64,000 bases of DNA from Corticium candelabrum (lineage: Eukaryota; Porifera; Homoscleromorpha; Homosclerophorida; Plakinidae). The notes under the pieces are model-generated. The model was not told the origin of the DNA, ran no database searches, and saw nothing but the letters and a program-made list of their open reading frames with translations. Each line of letters begins with the position of its first letter. Positions within the stretch are counted from its first letter, which is position 1. Below, piece by piece: positions 34,217 to 46,500 of this stretch. The stretch is taken from NCBI RefSeq assembly GCF_963422355.1, contig NC_085089.1, forward strand, positions 7,123,552 through 7,187,551, written 5' to 3'. A program made the position numbers and the translations under genes.

Positions 34217-34790
34217 ACGCATTTGATAGCCCTGTCCACGTGCCCATGAAACACATTTCTGTCAATAGACTGGGGGATACCTATGGGACTTAGTACCTCA
34301 CGAATACCAGGTCCAGTGGCCTTTCTGTGGTGTTCTTCATGGCACTTCCCCAACTCTTCAGATGAGAAAGAGAGTCCACAGTGGAGCCGTTGGCAGGAAA
34401 ACATGCCTGGGCTTATTTCTACAATGGAATAATTGTGTTCAGCTTGTTTGGACTCAACAGAATATATGGAGTGAGTTAATTAATTATGGGTTTTATGTAA
34501 CTACAGTTCATCTCAATTTCTATACATTTTTATTAATCAAGTCCAAACTGCAATGTTACAATTGTAAGCAATTAATTATAAGCACTCTAAGAACTTATTA
34601 ATTATAGTCAGATTTAGTTTGTGTTTGTAACACAATTATTGGTTTTCAATAATCTGATTTGAGGAATCTTTTGTACTTGCAGGCAATGGCATGTGATGAA
34701 AGTAAAACTGTAACCTGGAGTTGGATGACAAGAAACCAGGGGACACTTTGGCCAACTGATATCAACAGGAACTTGGATTTCCACACTTTG

Positions 34791-35075
34791 TCAGGAATTT
34801 ATTTCATCTGCACGTGTCAACGTGTCTACAACAAAGGCTGGTGACACGACTAATGCAGGAGATAAGAAGTGGATATTTAATTGATGTGAGCACCAAGTGG
34901 CTACTTGAGGAGACATTTCAATGCATTGGTTATGGAGACTTTCGACTCTTGACAGAGCACAGCTTAGTAGCCATCTGAGCTGTTCTCTGTCATGTTGTCT
35001 CAGTACATTTGAAGCTGTTGCAAGAACACTTGTCAGACAATCTGTAGCAATACATTTCTCCAATGGTTTGGACAT
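34791..35075 (-). CDS. Unrecognised 94-residue frame in the 5' part of the MULE
   Basis: Starts MSKPLEKCIATDC and continues with helical, charged sequence (HDREQLRWLLSCALSRVES). It may be the first exon of the transposase or a separate small protein of the element. No family is recognised; a donor site near its end (GTAGACACG) would allow splicing. It lies between the C2H2 exons and the right terminal repeat. Confidence 0.3.
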   Translation of the reverse strand: MSKPLEKCIATDCLTSVLATASNVLRQHDREQLRWLLSCALSRVESLHNQCIEMSPQVATWCSHQLNIHFLSPALVVSPAFVVDTLTRADEINS

Positions 35076-35640
35076 GACTTGTGTGTTCTCTGCGCTGTTT
35101 GTTTAGTTAGTCTTTGTGTTATCCTTCTTAGAGCATTAAATAGTTGATTATGATTTGGCACATATGCAATTCTATGCAATACTGTTGGTATATGAAATGG
35201 GTATTCTAGTCAATTTTAATTAATTAATACATTAATTAATAAAATCAAAGTATTTTCTGTAGCTCAGCCTGATAGTAGCAAACGTTAGCTACCCCAGAAG
35301 CTAAGGCACTCACAGTAAATGCTTTTTGTTACGGACTGTAGTCGTTGACCTCTGCAGCGAATGACGCTCACTCTTCCTGTCGTAGTCTGTCTCCACAGTC
35401 CTCTAAATTTCGATTCAAGTATATTTACAGTCTGGTGGTAGTACAGCAAGGACTCCCACGCCTACCTAGCACTTCAATGTATTCAAGCAGTCTCTCCCAC
35501 TCAGTCAAACAGTCCTGGCGCGAACAGTTGCTAGCGCGCGTACTGTAATCTGAAATTCCCGCCTTCTTGTCAGATACTACTGTACGCGCGTTAATGGTCT
35601 ATTTCTACTGTAGTAGCGCGCTTACTACATAATTGGGGTA

Positions 35641-35679
35641 CGCGCGCTACAAGTCCATAGCGCCATCTAACGCTACTCA
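35641..35679 (-). repeat. Right terminal inverted repeat of the MULE
   Basis: Reverse complement matches the left repeat at 25919-25956 with one single-base gap and a few transitions. It is followed directly by the 9-bp word TATAGACAC, as on the left. Confidence 0.85.
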
Positions 35680-35688
35680 TATAGACAC

Positions 35689-35800
35689 GTGCACGACGCC
35701 GGCTGTAGACATAGCTACATATCTACAGACTGTTGCCTCTACGTGCACGCTGAAAAGAAGGAGTTTGTTTTCTTGTCCAAGAGACCGGCGGAGCGCACTT
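35689..35800 (-). pseudogene. Broken copy of a VWA5A-like first exon (VIT domain)
   Basis: About 75 bp here closely match the start of the VWA5A-like gene at 41690-41775: the shared words include CAGCGTGCACGT and GAGGCAACAGTC, and the translation SVHVEATV is identical. The copy lacks the ATG equivalent, has a changed reading frame upstream of the match, and stops at the right end of the MULE. The IDS start lies only about 50 bp away on the other strand, so this copy now occupies the IDS upstream region. It is best explained as a remnant of a duplicated VIT-domain gene. Confidence 0.6.
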
Positions 35801-35846
35801 GACTGAAAGGTCACGTGCCGGACGTCCGCGCATGTTCCGTGAAACA

Positions 35847-38265
35847 ATGATGGCGAGGCCTCCTGGGTTAGTTGTATATCTCTACGTATCACTTGTATAC
35901 ATCGTTTGTCTAACGCAAGGAGCAAGAAGAATGAACGTCCTGTTTCTGGTGGCGGACGACATGAGACCGGAGTTGAACGCGTATTTAGGTGCTGACTTCC
36001 CCAGTCTGGTACATCCGAAAATTCACAGTCCCAGTCTGGATGCCCTCGCTTCAAGAAGCTTAGTTCTGAAGAGAGCCTACTGTCAACAGGCCGTCTGTTC
36101 TCCGAGCAGGACTTCGCTACTAACTGGGCGGCGACCAGACACCACGCATGTCTACAATTTGCAGGACTATTGGAGGAAAGTTGGCGGAAATTTTACTACT
36201 ATACCGCAATACTTCAAGCAGCAAGGCTACCACACTGTTGGAATGGGAAAAGTATTTCACGTAAGGGATACTTTTCTAAGTTAATTAATTAATTAATGTT
36301 AAATTTTTGGCTGAGGTCAGTTATGGAGTATTGGGACCATGCTAGAACTTTCAGAAACGGTAATTGAAGTACAAGTTGTGAGATTTGAATTGTTTAATGA
36401 AACTGAAAAACTTTGGTACATTTCCGAGATTGATATGAAAACTATAGTAGAATGATGAAGCACTATAGTCCTAAACCCTTGGCTGCTATCCAGACGTTTT
36501 CTTGATCACTAGTTCTACGCCAGTTATGTGTAGACTATAATTGTTTTCTCACTGACCGTTTACTATAACTAAGGACCTAGTAGATAAAACCACCCACATC
36601 AGTCTATTGACCTGCCTGGTGCCACATCTGGCTGTCCTCCAGGTGTTACTGTAAGTTACCCCTAAGGACCTCAGGTTAATTAAAGGTTACTTAGTTGACA
36701 CATTTTCAATACCAAGGTTATCCTTACTAATGACAATGAAAGCTTAGAACTGAGGCCTACCTTCTTGTAACTTGGTAGTCTCAGTTTGTGGTTGTTGCTT
36801 GTTCACTAAGCTTTTTTGACTCCAGATTTTGTGTTGGCTAACGTTTAGACTAGCTGTTTTGTCTAGCCTGGCTCTGCATCCCATCATGATGATCCCATTT
36901 CGTGGTCTGAACCTTACTGGCACTCACCAAGTCGTATGAATTACTGGAAGTTAAACAGAGTGCGCCATCAACATAGCTGGTTGGTAGCCAATCACAGCCT
37001 TCAACAAGCTCATCCTCTTCCAGATACAGAAATAGCTACTCACGCTGTTGACGTTCTTAAACGGGTTGCACCAGGTGCATTGTCGGGAAAGGTTCCCTTT
37101 TTTGTTGCAGTCGGATTTCACAAGCCACACCTGCCGTTTGTTGTCCCAGAGGAATACTTTCGGTTATATCCTCGGAATGATATTAAATTGCCAGACAACC
37201 CATATGCTCCCACTGACATGCCAAGTATTGCTTGGTCGGACTATGGTGAGCTAAGGAACTACTTTGACGTAAAAGATGTTCATGCATCAGGTGCCATCAA
37301 TACTACTTTGCCAGACAGAATGGTGAAAGATCTTCGTAGAGCTTACTACTCAGCAATCAGTTTTGTGGACGCGATGATTGGCAAGGTGATTACAGAGCTG
37401 GAAAAGCTGGGTTTGGCAAATAACACTATCATCAGCTTCTGGGGTGATCATGGCTGGTGAGGCGTGTGCTTAACCTTTGTTCAGTAGTTTGTCACTGAAT
37501 TACGTGCTTTGTTTAATTAACAGGCAATTAGGAGAACATGGAGAATGGTAATGCAAAATTATATTTCTAGCCTCACAAGGCATTTATAGTAATATCATCT
37601 CATTCATTATTTATCTCAAGGACAAAACACACCAATTTCGAGGACTCGACTCATGCTCCCATGATGGTTCACATACCTGGCAAAACCGATGGTGGCATCA
37701 CCACAGAGAAACTGACAGAATTCGTTGATCTTTTTCCAACATTGGTAGATGCGGTTGGTTTGCCTTCACTGGACTTGTGTCCTGAAGATTCTTCCGACAT
37801 CGAAGTCTGTCGTGAAGGGGTGAGCTTGCTGCCACTCATTGCCAACCCAAAGGATGTTGAGTGGAAGACAAAAGTGTTCTCTCAATATCCAAGGCACCAA
37901 AGTCACATGGGTTATTCTATGCGAACTGATAGGTAGATTGGCACGTGCTTGGCACCACGTGCTCAGATATTTAACTCTTGTTTTCGAAGGTATCGATACA
38001 CTGAGTGGGTTCACTTTAAACATTATCCTGACTATCGTCCTGTTTGGATGAAGTTGAATGCAACAGAGCTGTATGACCATCACACAGATCCAGTTAGTCA
38101 TATAATAATAAGATTGTCACTGTTTGCTGCTGTTGCGTTGCTGCTTAAATTCGATTATTTCTAAACTAGGAGGAGAACCACAATCTTGCTTGCGAAGAGA
38201 CCATGCAAGTCACAGTAAAGAAGCTAAAACGAGAGCTACATGCTGGTTGGCGGGCTGCTCTATGA
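35847..38265 (+). CDS. IDS: Iduronate 2-sulfatase
   Basis: Lysosomal enzyme removing 2-O-sulfate from iduronate in heparan and dermatan sulfate. Six exons: 35847-36260, 36867-37456, 37524-37547, 37621-37932, 37990-38092, 38170-38265, giving 512 residues (human 550). Signal peptide MARPPGLVVYLYVSLVYIV. Motifs: LFLVADDMRP metal site, CSPSRTSLLTGRRPDT with the Cys converted to formylglycine at residue 84, GKVFH, FVAVGFHKPHLPF, FWGDHGW + QLGEHGEW, and a YTEWVHFK...ATELYDH end. Exon 3 is only 24 nt, encoding the LGEHGE loop. The start at 35847 gives the best signal peptide; an in-frame ATG at 35832 is possible. A MULE ends 167 bp upstream, so regulatory sequence must be short or lie in the transposon. 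Confidence 0.95.
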
Positions 38266-38774
38266 ATGAAACAAGTACATCAATACATAGCTGACACCAG
38301 AAAACCAGTATGATGTCTTTAGATTGGTTTTTTGTGTTTTGTTGTTTGGAATAGTTGTTTGGAGTGTAGTTGTTGTAGTATGTTTCACTACCTGGATGGT
38401 CGTAGTTTCAAATGATTCTAATGTTGTAGCACGTCTGAGGACATGTAGCAACCTAGTGTGGAGGAATGACTGGGGACGAGTCCTAGGTTGTATGAATTTT
38501 CTCCGTATCACACATTAAGCAGTTTATTGTAGCCAATTCTGCTCATTTATAAATTCGAAATACTTGTGAAATTAGGACTCTGTACTGTTGCCAGTATATT
38601 CATAGATCTCAACCTGCATAGCATTAGCTCTATTTTCAACTGATAGCAGCGATTGTAATGTCTCTGCTTGACAGTTTGATCTAAAAAAATGCAGCAATTC
38701 CACACTACAAATCTAAATCACCACAGAAACATATCAAACTTCAGAGGCAGCGACACTTGCACTCTTTAACTACA
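38266..38774. other. Convergent spacer between IDS and the VWA5A-like gene
   Basis: 3' untranslated or spacer DNA. No gene motif seen. Confidence 0.5.
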
Positions 38775-41700
38775 TCAAAATAACTTTCTTGCCACATCAA
38801 GAACACTGTCAAAGGTGAAAAGCTGGGGGAATGACTGTTTCTTTAACCATGCATTTGCCTTGTTTGCCAATATCTCCCATTCATCTTTTAGATCAGCACA
38901 CTTCAGCTCAAGCCAAGCTATTACTATGCACGTTGCCCAGATGGTCGAGAGTGACTCAGACTGTGACTTGTTAAATGGTGACATGGCCTCCATGTCAGCA
39001 ACAGACTTATTCAGTAATTTTGCAATGGTGCTATTCAACTGCCATGCTCCAGATGCTCTTTGCTCAGACACCATTGCTAAGAAAACACTTGGAGATACAG
39101 TAGGATCTTCAACCTTGGCAGAATGAGTGCTTGCTCCACAATCATATTTTTCCCACTCATCCTGATCTCCTTCATCATGCATATATAAGTGGGCAGTGGC
39201 TTGTGGCTTGTGGCTTAGTCGTTCACGTAAATTCTGCAAATGATGTGCTGTTGTTGAATAAGTAGGTGATGTTGGTGAATAACTAGGTGATGTTGGTGAA
39301 TAACTAGGTGATGTTGGTGAATAGCTAGGTGATGTTGGTGAATATTTAGGTGTTGGTGAATAACTACATGATGTTGGTAAATAGCCACGTTTACGTCGTT
39401 TACGTCGGGATGAAGATGCAGGCAATTCCCTATCCCTACAATGCATTTGTATTTGTTCGAAAACTATAGAGTGCATCGTTATCGGCACTTGCTGCAACTG
39501 CAAGCCCCCCTGTATTGGTTCCATTCTACCTTCGTCAACAGCCACAAATGCAGTCTCTTGTGATATCACGTTAGCAGCAACACTTAGCTGAACTAATAAT
39601 TCCTTCTTTGCATCTGGAGGCTTCATTCCTTCTTTAGTCAAGAGTGACTTCAGTATCTTCTCTGACTCGACTGCTAATTCGTCCTCTTGTAAGTCATGGA
39701 TGATGGACTTTGCCGCCAGTTGGTGGATGGTCTTATTCATTTCACGTGCTTCAGGGTGACAAGAAAAGGCAACCGACCATGTGAATGGATCACCACTAAT
39801 GACACCTCGCAAAGTGGCATGATATTCCACATGTGGAGATGCAGCTGTAACATTTGACAGCAGACCATATATGATAAGACGATCACCACTGAACACAGGA
39901 GAGACCTTTGATGGAGCCTGAATCACCATTCCAGGAGGAAGCGACCAGTCAATGTGAACGTCAGAAAGAGAGGGAGTAAGAGCCCTTTTCAGCATTCTAA
40001 TGACTTTTGGTTGCATTTTCTCGCCTGATTTTACAAATTCACTGGATCCACATCCAGCATCAGCTATGCCTTTCACCAGAGCAGTTGAGGCTCCCGATCC
40101 AATACCCACAGCAAAACACCTAGCAATGTGAGAATTTTTCTTTACTAGTTTGATGACACTAGTAGTATCGGAAACTGCTCCATCAGTCAACACAAACACT
40201 TGCTTGGGAAGGCCCTTGATGGATGGCATCTTGAAGATTTCCTGAAGAGGTGGAAGTAGGTTAGTGCCACCCATATCAGCCTGGATAGACTCTGTATGAG
40301 CAGATGCTTGGTCGAGATGTTTCTGGTCATATGGAGCACTCTCTTGAAATAATGACTCGTAACTGGAACCAAAACCCACAATATTAAAATGACATCCTTC
40401 AGAGATACTCTTGAGGAACAGTATGAGTGTGCTTTTAGCCGCCTCGATGTACTCTCCCCGCATACTGCCACTTCGGTCAATGACAAAGATAAGCTCACAC
40501 AATGTTTCAGCCGAAGAAAAGTCGGGAAAGTAATTCAGCGTAATGGCTGGATTCATGAGGAATGGGACACCAGACATATCTCTGCTACCATGCTCTACAA
40601 TGGCATGAGGCCGGTGAGGCTGGCTTGGTGAAATTGTTATCGCCAGATCTTTGTCAAAGTGATGGTTTTCAGCTAACTTGACTGTTGTCAGCTGATATCC
40701 TTCTTTGTCAGTGGATTGATGAATATCTAGTTTATGGGTTGTGGACTCCACTTTATCAACATCAGCATGAACGTTCATGCCAAAATCAAATGTGTATGGA
40801 ATAGCATGAGCTGGAAGGTAGGTGACACTAACAGTGGGATTACTGGATTCTTCAGACATGGATTCCTCCACTGGGCTGTAGCGTGGCTTCAACACAGATG
40901 GTAGATTAAACAGCACAGACCTGCATGCAAAATCAAGTCAAATAATTACAATGTGCTCATGCACAATTTCATAAATAATTTGAGTAATTAGAGGATTCAT
41001 GCATAAGTCGATTTGTTTATCTGCACCAATGATCTGAACAGGAAAAGGAACTGCCAAGGTGATGGCACCTCAAGTCTCATCAAGTGTGTCTACATTTGTG
41101 TATTCTGACCATTCCACTACAGTACCGGCAATAAGTAAGCTGACAGCGATACGATACGATACGCAATACGATACGATACGATACGATACGATACGATACG
41201 ATACGATACGCATACGATAAAAATGTTAGGTTACTTATTGCCGATACTGTATGTTAGGAATGCACCAGAGGGGATGCACAAATGACCATTTACTTCAGCA
41301 TCTAAAATAGTAGCTGTCTCTAGGTCAACAGCAGAAACTCTCAGCAAGAAAGATTGATAACTTACCCATCGTGCTCGGTAGGCAATTCCATTACAAAAGC
41401 TACAGTTATTTCTGCCTTTTCATTTGGTGGCAAGTTTCCCACAGCTATAGTGAAAATGTCTTTCCGTTCTGATTCCATAAGAAATGCTGACCGGCCACTA
41501 GTGATGGCGTCATCGTACGTTTCTCTAGCCGTTTGCTTCTCTTGTATTACTCCAATGATCTTCCTGTCTTGTATAGTGGCTGCAAAGCTGACGACCGCAG
41601 ACGAAGCATCTAATGGGAAAGTGAATACGGCCTCGATCGGATGTTCTTCCTGATTGTCATACTCGAGAGTAGACGCGACACTAGCTGTATAGCCACGGAC

Positions 41701-41775
41701 TGTTGCCTCCACGTGCACGCTGCGAAGTGAAACAGGAGTATTCGTTTTCTTGGCAGAAAGACCGGCAGGAGCCAT
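38775..41775 (-). CDS. VWA5A-like protein: VIT and vWA domains with CTD-like heptads
   Basis: Two exons, 41366-41775 and 38775-40920, giving 851 residues. VIT domain at the N-terminus: [42 protein letters not shown]. The vWA domain follows with an intact MIDAS (FVIDRSGSM, then a later VLTDGAVSD). After a helical linker comes a run of YSPTSPS heptads (plus-strand about 39260-39395) and a C-terminal helical region ([26 protein letters not shown]) shared with VWA5A and the tail of PARP4. Such proteins are cytosolic, and the PARP4 relative associates with vault particles; a vault link here is inference. Start chosen at the first Met before the VIT domain. The gene converges with IDS. Confidence 0.88.
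41120..41249. mobile_element. 130-bp MITE with TA duplication and pentanucleotide core
   Basis: Lies in the single intron of the VWA5A-like gene. Ends CAGTACCGGCAATAAGTAA and TTACTTATTGCCGATACTG are 19-bp inverted repeats with one mismatch, each flanked by TA (41118-41119, 41250-41251), the target duplication of Tc1/mariner-type elements. The middle is a (CGATA)n array (about 41147-41216). Confidence 0.8.
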
Positions 41776-42440
41776 TGCAAAAGTAAGGGAAGGAGACTCG
41801 GACTGCACAGTACTTGTCTTCTCGCATGCCCGTATACATTCACGTGCTGGTTGGGCGGGGTTAGGGTCCCCCTTCTCACGGTGAGCCAATCACCGCGTAA
41901 GCGTGGTCCTCAAGTTTGGGGGACTGATACTGATCAATCACACCGCAGAACCACGCCCATTTATTACTTCTACAGTATACGTCCGCCGTTGCCGAGACAG
42001 TGTAATGGACAAAGATTCATCTCACTGTTTGGTAACATGAGGGAAACAAAGCGCTTTTGCTTGATACGCCTACGTATTGGGAGTCTTTAGAGCCCCTACC
42101 CACACTACGCCAGTGAGCCAATCCTAAGTTACTGTCTGGCGGGAAAAATGTACTAGAGAGTACACCTTCAGATATCATTTCAACCCTGATTTTTCTCTTG
42201 AAACGTTAACTATTCACAAAACGGCTCAAATCATTATCATTTGTAGGACAGCAATTATAAAGTATAAAGTAAGCAACAGTTGTCTCACAGTGAAGTCAGT
42301 CAAATTCATTCATTCAGTTGCAAAACAAGACAATTAAGAAATTTTCCAATGGCTTTCTTGCGCTAGCTCCAACAAGTGGGTATGTATTAAAAATAATAAA
42401 ACCCAAGGTTACTTCTATTGGGCTCTAAATCAGTACAGCT
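41776..42440. other. Upstream region of VWA5A-like gene and 3' flank of RPAP1
   Basis: No gene seen. A GGCGGGAAA word at about 42138-42146 fits an E2F-type site, and a GC-rich patch lies at 41850-41900 just upstream of the VWA5A-like start, but neither is proof of promoter function. Confidence 0.35.
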
Positions 42441-43458
42441 TTACAGTCCAGGGGTTCTTGATTTTACCATATGTGTTACTTTGTCATCATTTTTGTCTCT
42501 CAGATATTTCCTGATTATATCAGCTCTGTGTTCTGGCACCAAATCATGAATTGTAAATCCATTCACTACAGAATCAGCAACTCCAGCAAATAGAACAACA
42601 TCTCTAAATACAATCTAACAACAACCGCAATGAAATGAGTATCAAAGAATAAAAGTGGCTAACGTCTCACCTCGTCGCACACCAGGCACAATCTATTCAT
42701 CAAAGAATTGTGATGTCCCACATTCTGAAAAAGTGAAAACACAAGTATGAAAGCAGGAACTGGTAACACTGACATGATTTTCATTATCAGGATGACAAAG
42801 TATGTTGTTGACAAATAGTCACTCATAATTATAAATCAACTAGATACATTGCCCGGCTTCGTCCTGATGCATTTAAGAGGAATTAATTACCATGGAAGTT
42901 ACATAATTGTATATATTAGTTTAGATACAGTTTCTATATAAGCTCACTATCCCGTTCTTTGCACGGGCAGACTAAATATTAATATTACTAATGGTTAGTA
43001 AGTTTCTGGAATCAAGCAAATTGTTTTGTGAATGATCACAGAATTAGCAGCTCCTGACAGAATTCTCATAAAGTTAATTAGTTTAACGATAAATAACGTT
43101 GTATGCACATTTATGTTGTTGTATGAGTTCACGTGCATTTTTGCTCCGTTCTGAAAAATTAGCAGGCAGACAGAATTCTCATTCAGAGTTATATCCCCTT
43201 CAATTATATCCTGTTCTGAGAAATTAGCAAGAATCAAGTATCCCAATGTATGCAAATTTATAGGTTGATGCATGAGTATCCCGTTCTAATTTATTAAGAA
43301 GTGAAGAATTATCAGCCTGACAAGATTCTCATGAAGAATTTCGTTCAGAGTTCTATCCCGGTCAATGGTATCCCGTTCTGAGACTATCGATTGTTATATA
43401 GCTTACACAGACAGACAGACAGACAGGCAGGCAGGCAGGCAGACACACGCGCACGCGT

Positions 43459-43502
<44 letters not shown>

Positions 43503-46500
43503 GTGCACGTGCACACACACATGTGCACACACACACAGCTCTCCTTATATATAGAGATGGTATGGTATAATACCTCACTATTGTGACAAAACAGATATTC
43601 ACTTAAATGATGAACAGCAACTAGGTACATGATTGGACTCCATTGTCTCCTAATACAGCATTGGCATTACGAACACTTTATGACAGTCCTCAATCAGTAA
43701 TACGAACCTGATACCACCAGTAAAGAGCAACGTGCTGTATAGACTCAACAATTCAAGATCAGTCTCACAAGGATATAGAAAATGTTTTAGGGGAATTGGA
43801 ATCTATAAGAACGATAAAGCATGAGCAGTGTTACCACCAAACTAACTATACTTTTCAGGGTGCATTTCTTTATTCTCCACCTAATCCAGTTAAGCTCACC
43901 CAAACTCCACAGACTAATCCAGTGGGACGGTGGACTAGTTTGTGGAGTTAGGATGAGCTCAACCAGATTAGGTTGTGAATAAATAAATATATAGTACACT
44001 CTTAATTAAGTCCTTGCCTGGTTAAGAGGGATAGCTAAATTTCGTAGAACGGCAGAATATTCTCCCCATACAGCTCTGCGTAGGTAGGAGCTAAATCGCT
44101 GTTGAAGAGGAATCAAAAGAAAGCATCCAAACAGTGGATCCCCATATGACACAGCAGCATACTGAGACAACATAGCCACATACCTAAATGATCACATCAC
44201 ATATCATGCTAACAATTAGAAATTGTGATTTGCAGTGTTTTAGCCTCACAGATCATAAAATGATGAGACTCCAGGGATGGATTCACTAAAGTCGATTCTA
44301 TTTAGTAGAGCTGGTCTGGCGTAGCATCTTAACAGAGCTGTCAGATAAATATGAACAGTATCTTCAAGAAATAAATCACTGCCTGTAAAAGAGTAAAACA
44401 TGAGATGTCACAAAATGTACATTGCACGTGACATTGTTCATACCAGATAGAAAGACACACATGAGACACGTAAATCGAGTAGTAACAGTCACAAGACGGA
44501 CAGCTTCAGGTTTCAAAAGCTCCAAGAGCAACAGGAGACGAAGGGTATGACACACAACACCCACATCCTCTCGAGACAATGTATCATTGCCAATTCGTTT
44601 TCTATTGACAGAGACAAGTTATACAACAAACCGAACAATTAGAAGTGCCACTGCCACATTCACTGACCGACGTCATATATCAGTTATCTAATTTATATAC
44701 GCCATTCTTAAATTATGGGCTAAGTAGGAAGCACATGCTGAATAGATGACAAACGTGATTGCTTATCATGTATATCTGCCTTTCAACCATTGGGTATTAT
44801 AGGTGCTACCTAGACTATTAATCCATACAGCGTACTATTGATTCATATGTCTTGTTTCACCCTGTGCATGCATTAACTTATAAAACACTATGTGTACAGT
44901 ATGATCCCACTCACACCTAAGTCAACTGCTTATTCACGTTACCAAACAATTACAACAAAGGAAGCAAACATATTTTGGGCTACATCCAAATCAGTGTGAG
45001 AAGGTTACTTGTCTGCCCATTTTCAAAAGACCCGTAGCAGTGACGGCTCTGGCATCTTGACAAAACAGTAACGCCTATCCAAATAATTTTACATACTGAC
45101 TGTCTTGTCACCACCAAGATCAGTAGTGGCACCGTATCACCGACAGGCAAGCAAGACACTGACACAGACAACAAGTCAATCTTAAAACATAATAATGACT
45201 AGCTGATGCCCGATTGGTCCTGATGTCAAACTGTTTAACAGTGATAAATGAATATCCATACTCAAGTCTGATTCAATTGCATCAATGGGCGCTGAACACT
45301 TACGTTGCTCTGTTGTGAATTGCAACAATAGGTTGAAACATCCAATCTGTCGTCATCGTCACAGACTGGAAATCAGGCAACAACAGAGAGCTGATTTTGT
45401 ATGGATAACCACACACGAGAGCTCTAATAAAAATACGAGTAATCGCAACCAACATCTGGTACATATAGAGGAATACACAGCATCAGTAGCAAACCAACCT
45501 GGATTGGTCCATTTGTCTTTGACTGATTGACGTTAGTAATGACGTCAAAATCAGTTGTCTTATCCCTGGCAGGTTCTCGATACAATCATTCAAGAGTGAC
45601 TTTGTTTCTAATTCTCTCTTGGCTCCAGTCAATGTAATCGGTTGTAAAGACAGTGCCTGCATTGAACCCACCGATAAATCGGCAAGATCAACAGATAGAC
45701 TGGCAACACTACTGTCTGTCCTACAAGGCATTGATTCATCGAATATTATTAAGAAAGGTAACGACGTCTGTACTCACTGAAAAAACTCCCTTCGAAATAC
45801 AACATCTGAGACTAAGTTGTGTACAAAATATTCATCACCTGGCTGCAGCTTGCTCAACAAATCCAATGCAGTAGAGTGATACAAGTGAAGAAGATGATGC
45901 AAAGAACCGTCGCTGCTCATCATGAACTGAAGAAATACAATCATTATCGAACTTCACACCCACGTATGCAGTACTGTATACAAATATTTACTGTGTCAAC
46001 AAACAGTTTGACTAGGAAGTATCTAATGTGCAATGCCAGCCTCTTCTCAGATGACATCCTTGCTGGTTGAACACGCAAGTAACATTCGAGGAACTCGATT
46101 ACCACACGAGCTGAGCATAGTGCACGAGCTACCTATAAAAACAGTCATCAAACTCAATGCGTCAAATTCAAAGTATCAAACCTTCAAAGCACATCCTTTA
46201 TGGACTTGGACAATATTCGAAGACATGTGACAAATCGCTGAAACAAAGCTGTGAAACCCAAGCCACTGTTGTGCATCGAGAAATCGAATGGTTGGAGGGA
46301 CTACAGACGAGGCCATCAGAGATGGCAACGTCGTAATAGAGACGTGAGAGAGAAGTTGGCAGTATAATTCAGTTTGAGACGACAGAGACCTACATGATAC
46401 ACACACAAGGTGATCGACAAATCCACAACCTACAATTCGTCGTTTACATTATTAGCTTGAGTGCTACTTTGGTCGACTGCCCGTTGATGATCGGAAGTAG

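Larger units (their letters stand above)
28870..34404 (-). pseudogene. MULE transposase gene: C2H2 fingers, DDE domain, SWIM zinc finger
   Basis: Pieces of one protein follow in order on the minus strand. Near 34310-34404 and 33790-33882 are C2H2 fingers (one reads HHCFIEGCSQKF...LSQHLDFHH). Near 33560-33642 is FESWKEAEETATFTYF, a motif N-terminal to MULE-type transposases. The DDE core has NVLCMDSTHGTNHYDFK (about 31025-31080), VMTDDGKKEN (about 30750-30780) and TNMFVES joined across an intron to FHNKLKR (about 30040-30170). Then come NRRVDQLITTLLKME (about 29970-30010) and a SWIM finger, CHCYHYTCFGFQTGHLCKHIH (about 29480-29545 in part). Introns have good GT/AG sites. The LINE insertion at about 32028-33400 separates the N-terminal fingers from the rest, and some linking exons could not be placed, so I treat the gene as disabled. 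Confidence 0.75.
25919..35679 (-). mobile_element. Mutator-like (MULE) DNA transposon, about 9.76 kb, with TIRs and 9-bp target duplication
   Basis: Terminal inverted repeats of 38-39 bp (25919-25956 and 35641-35679) match at about 34 positions. Immediately outside each is the same 9-bp word, TATAGACAC (25910-25918 and 35680-35688), a 9-bp target duplication being typical of Mutator elements. Inside, all coding parts read on the minus strand: C2H2 fingers, a DDE transposase with introns, a SWIM zinc finger, and a separate protease-like/PHD frame. A LINE is nested on the opposite strand (about 32028-33400). Subterminal sequence on the right repeats the word TAGCGCGCG. Several coding parts are interrupted, so it is probably not autonomous now. 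Confidence 0.8.
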
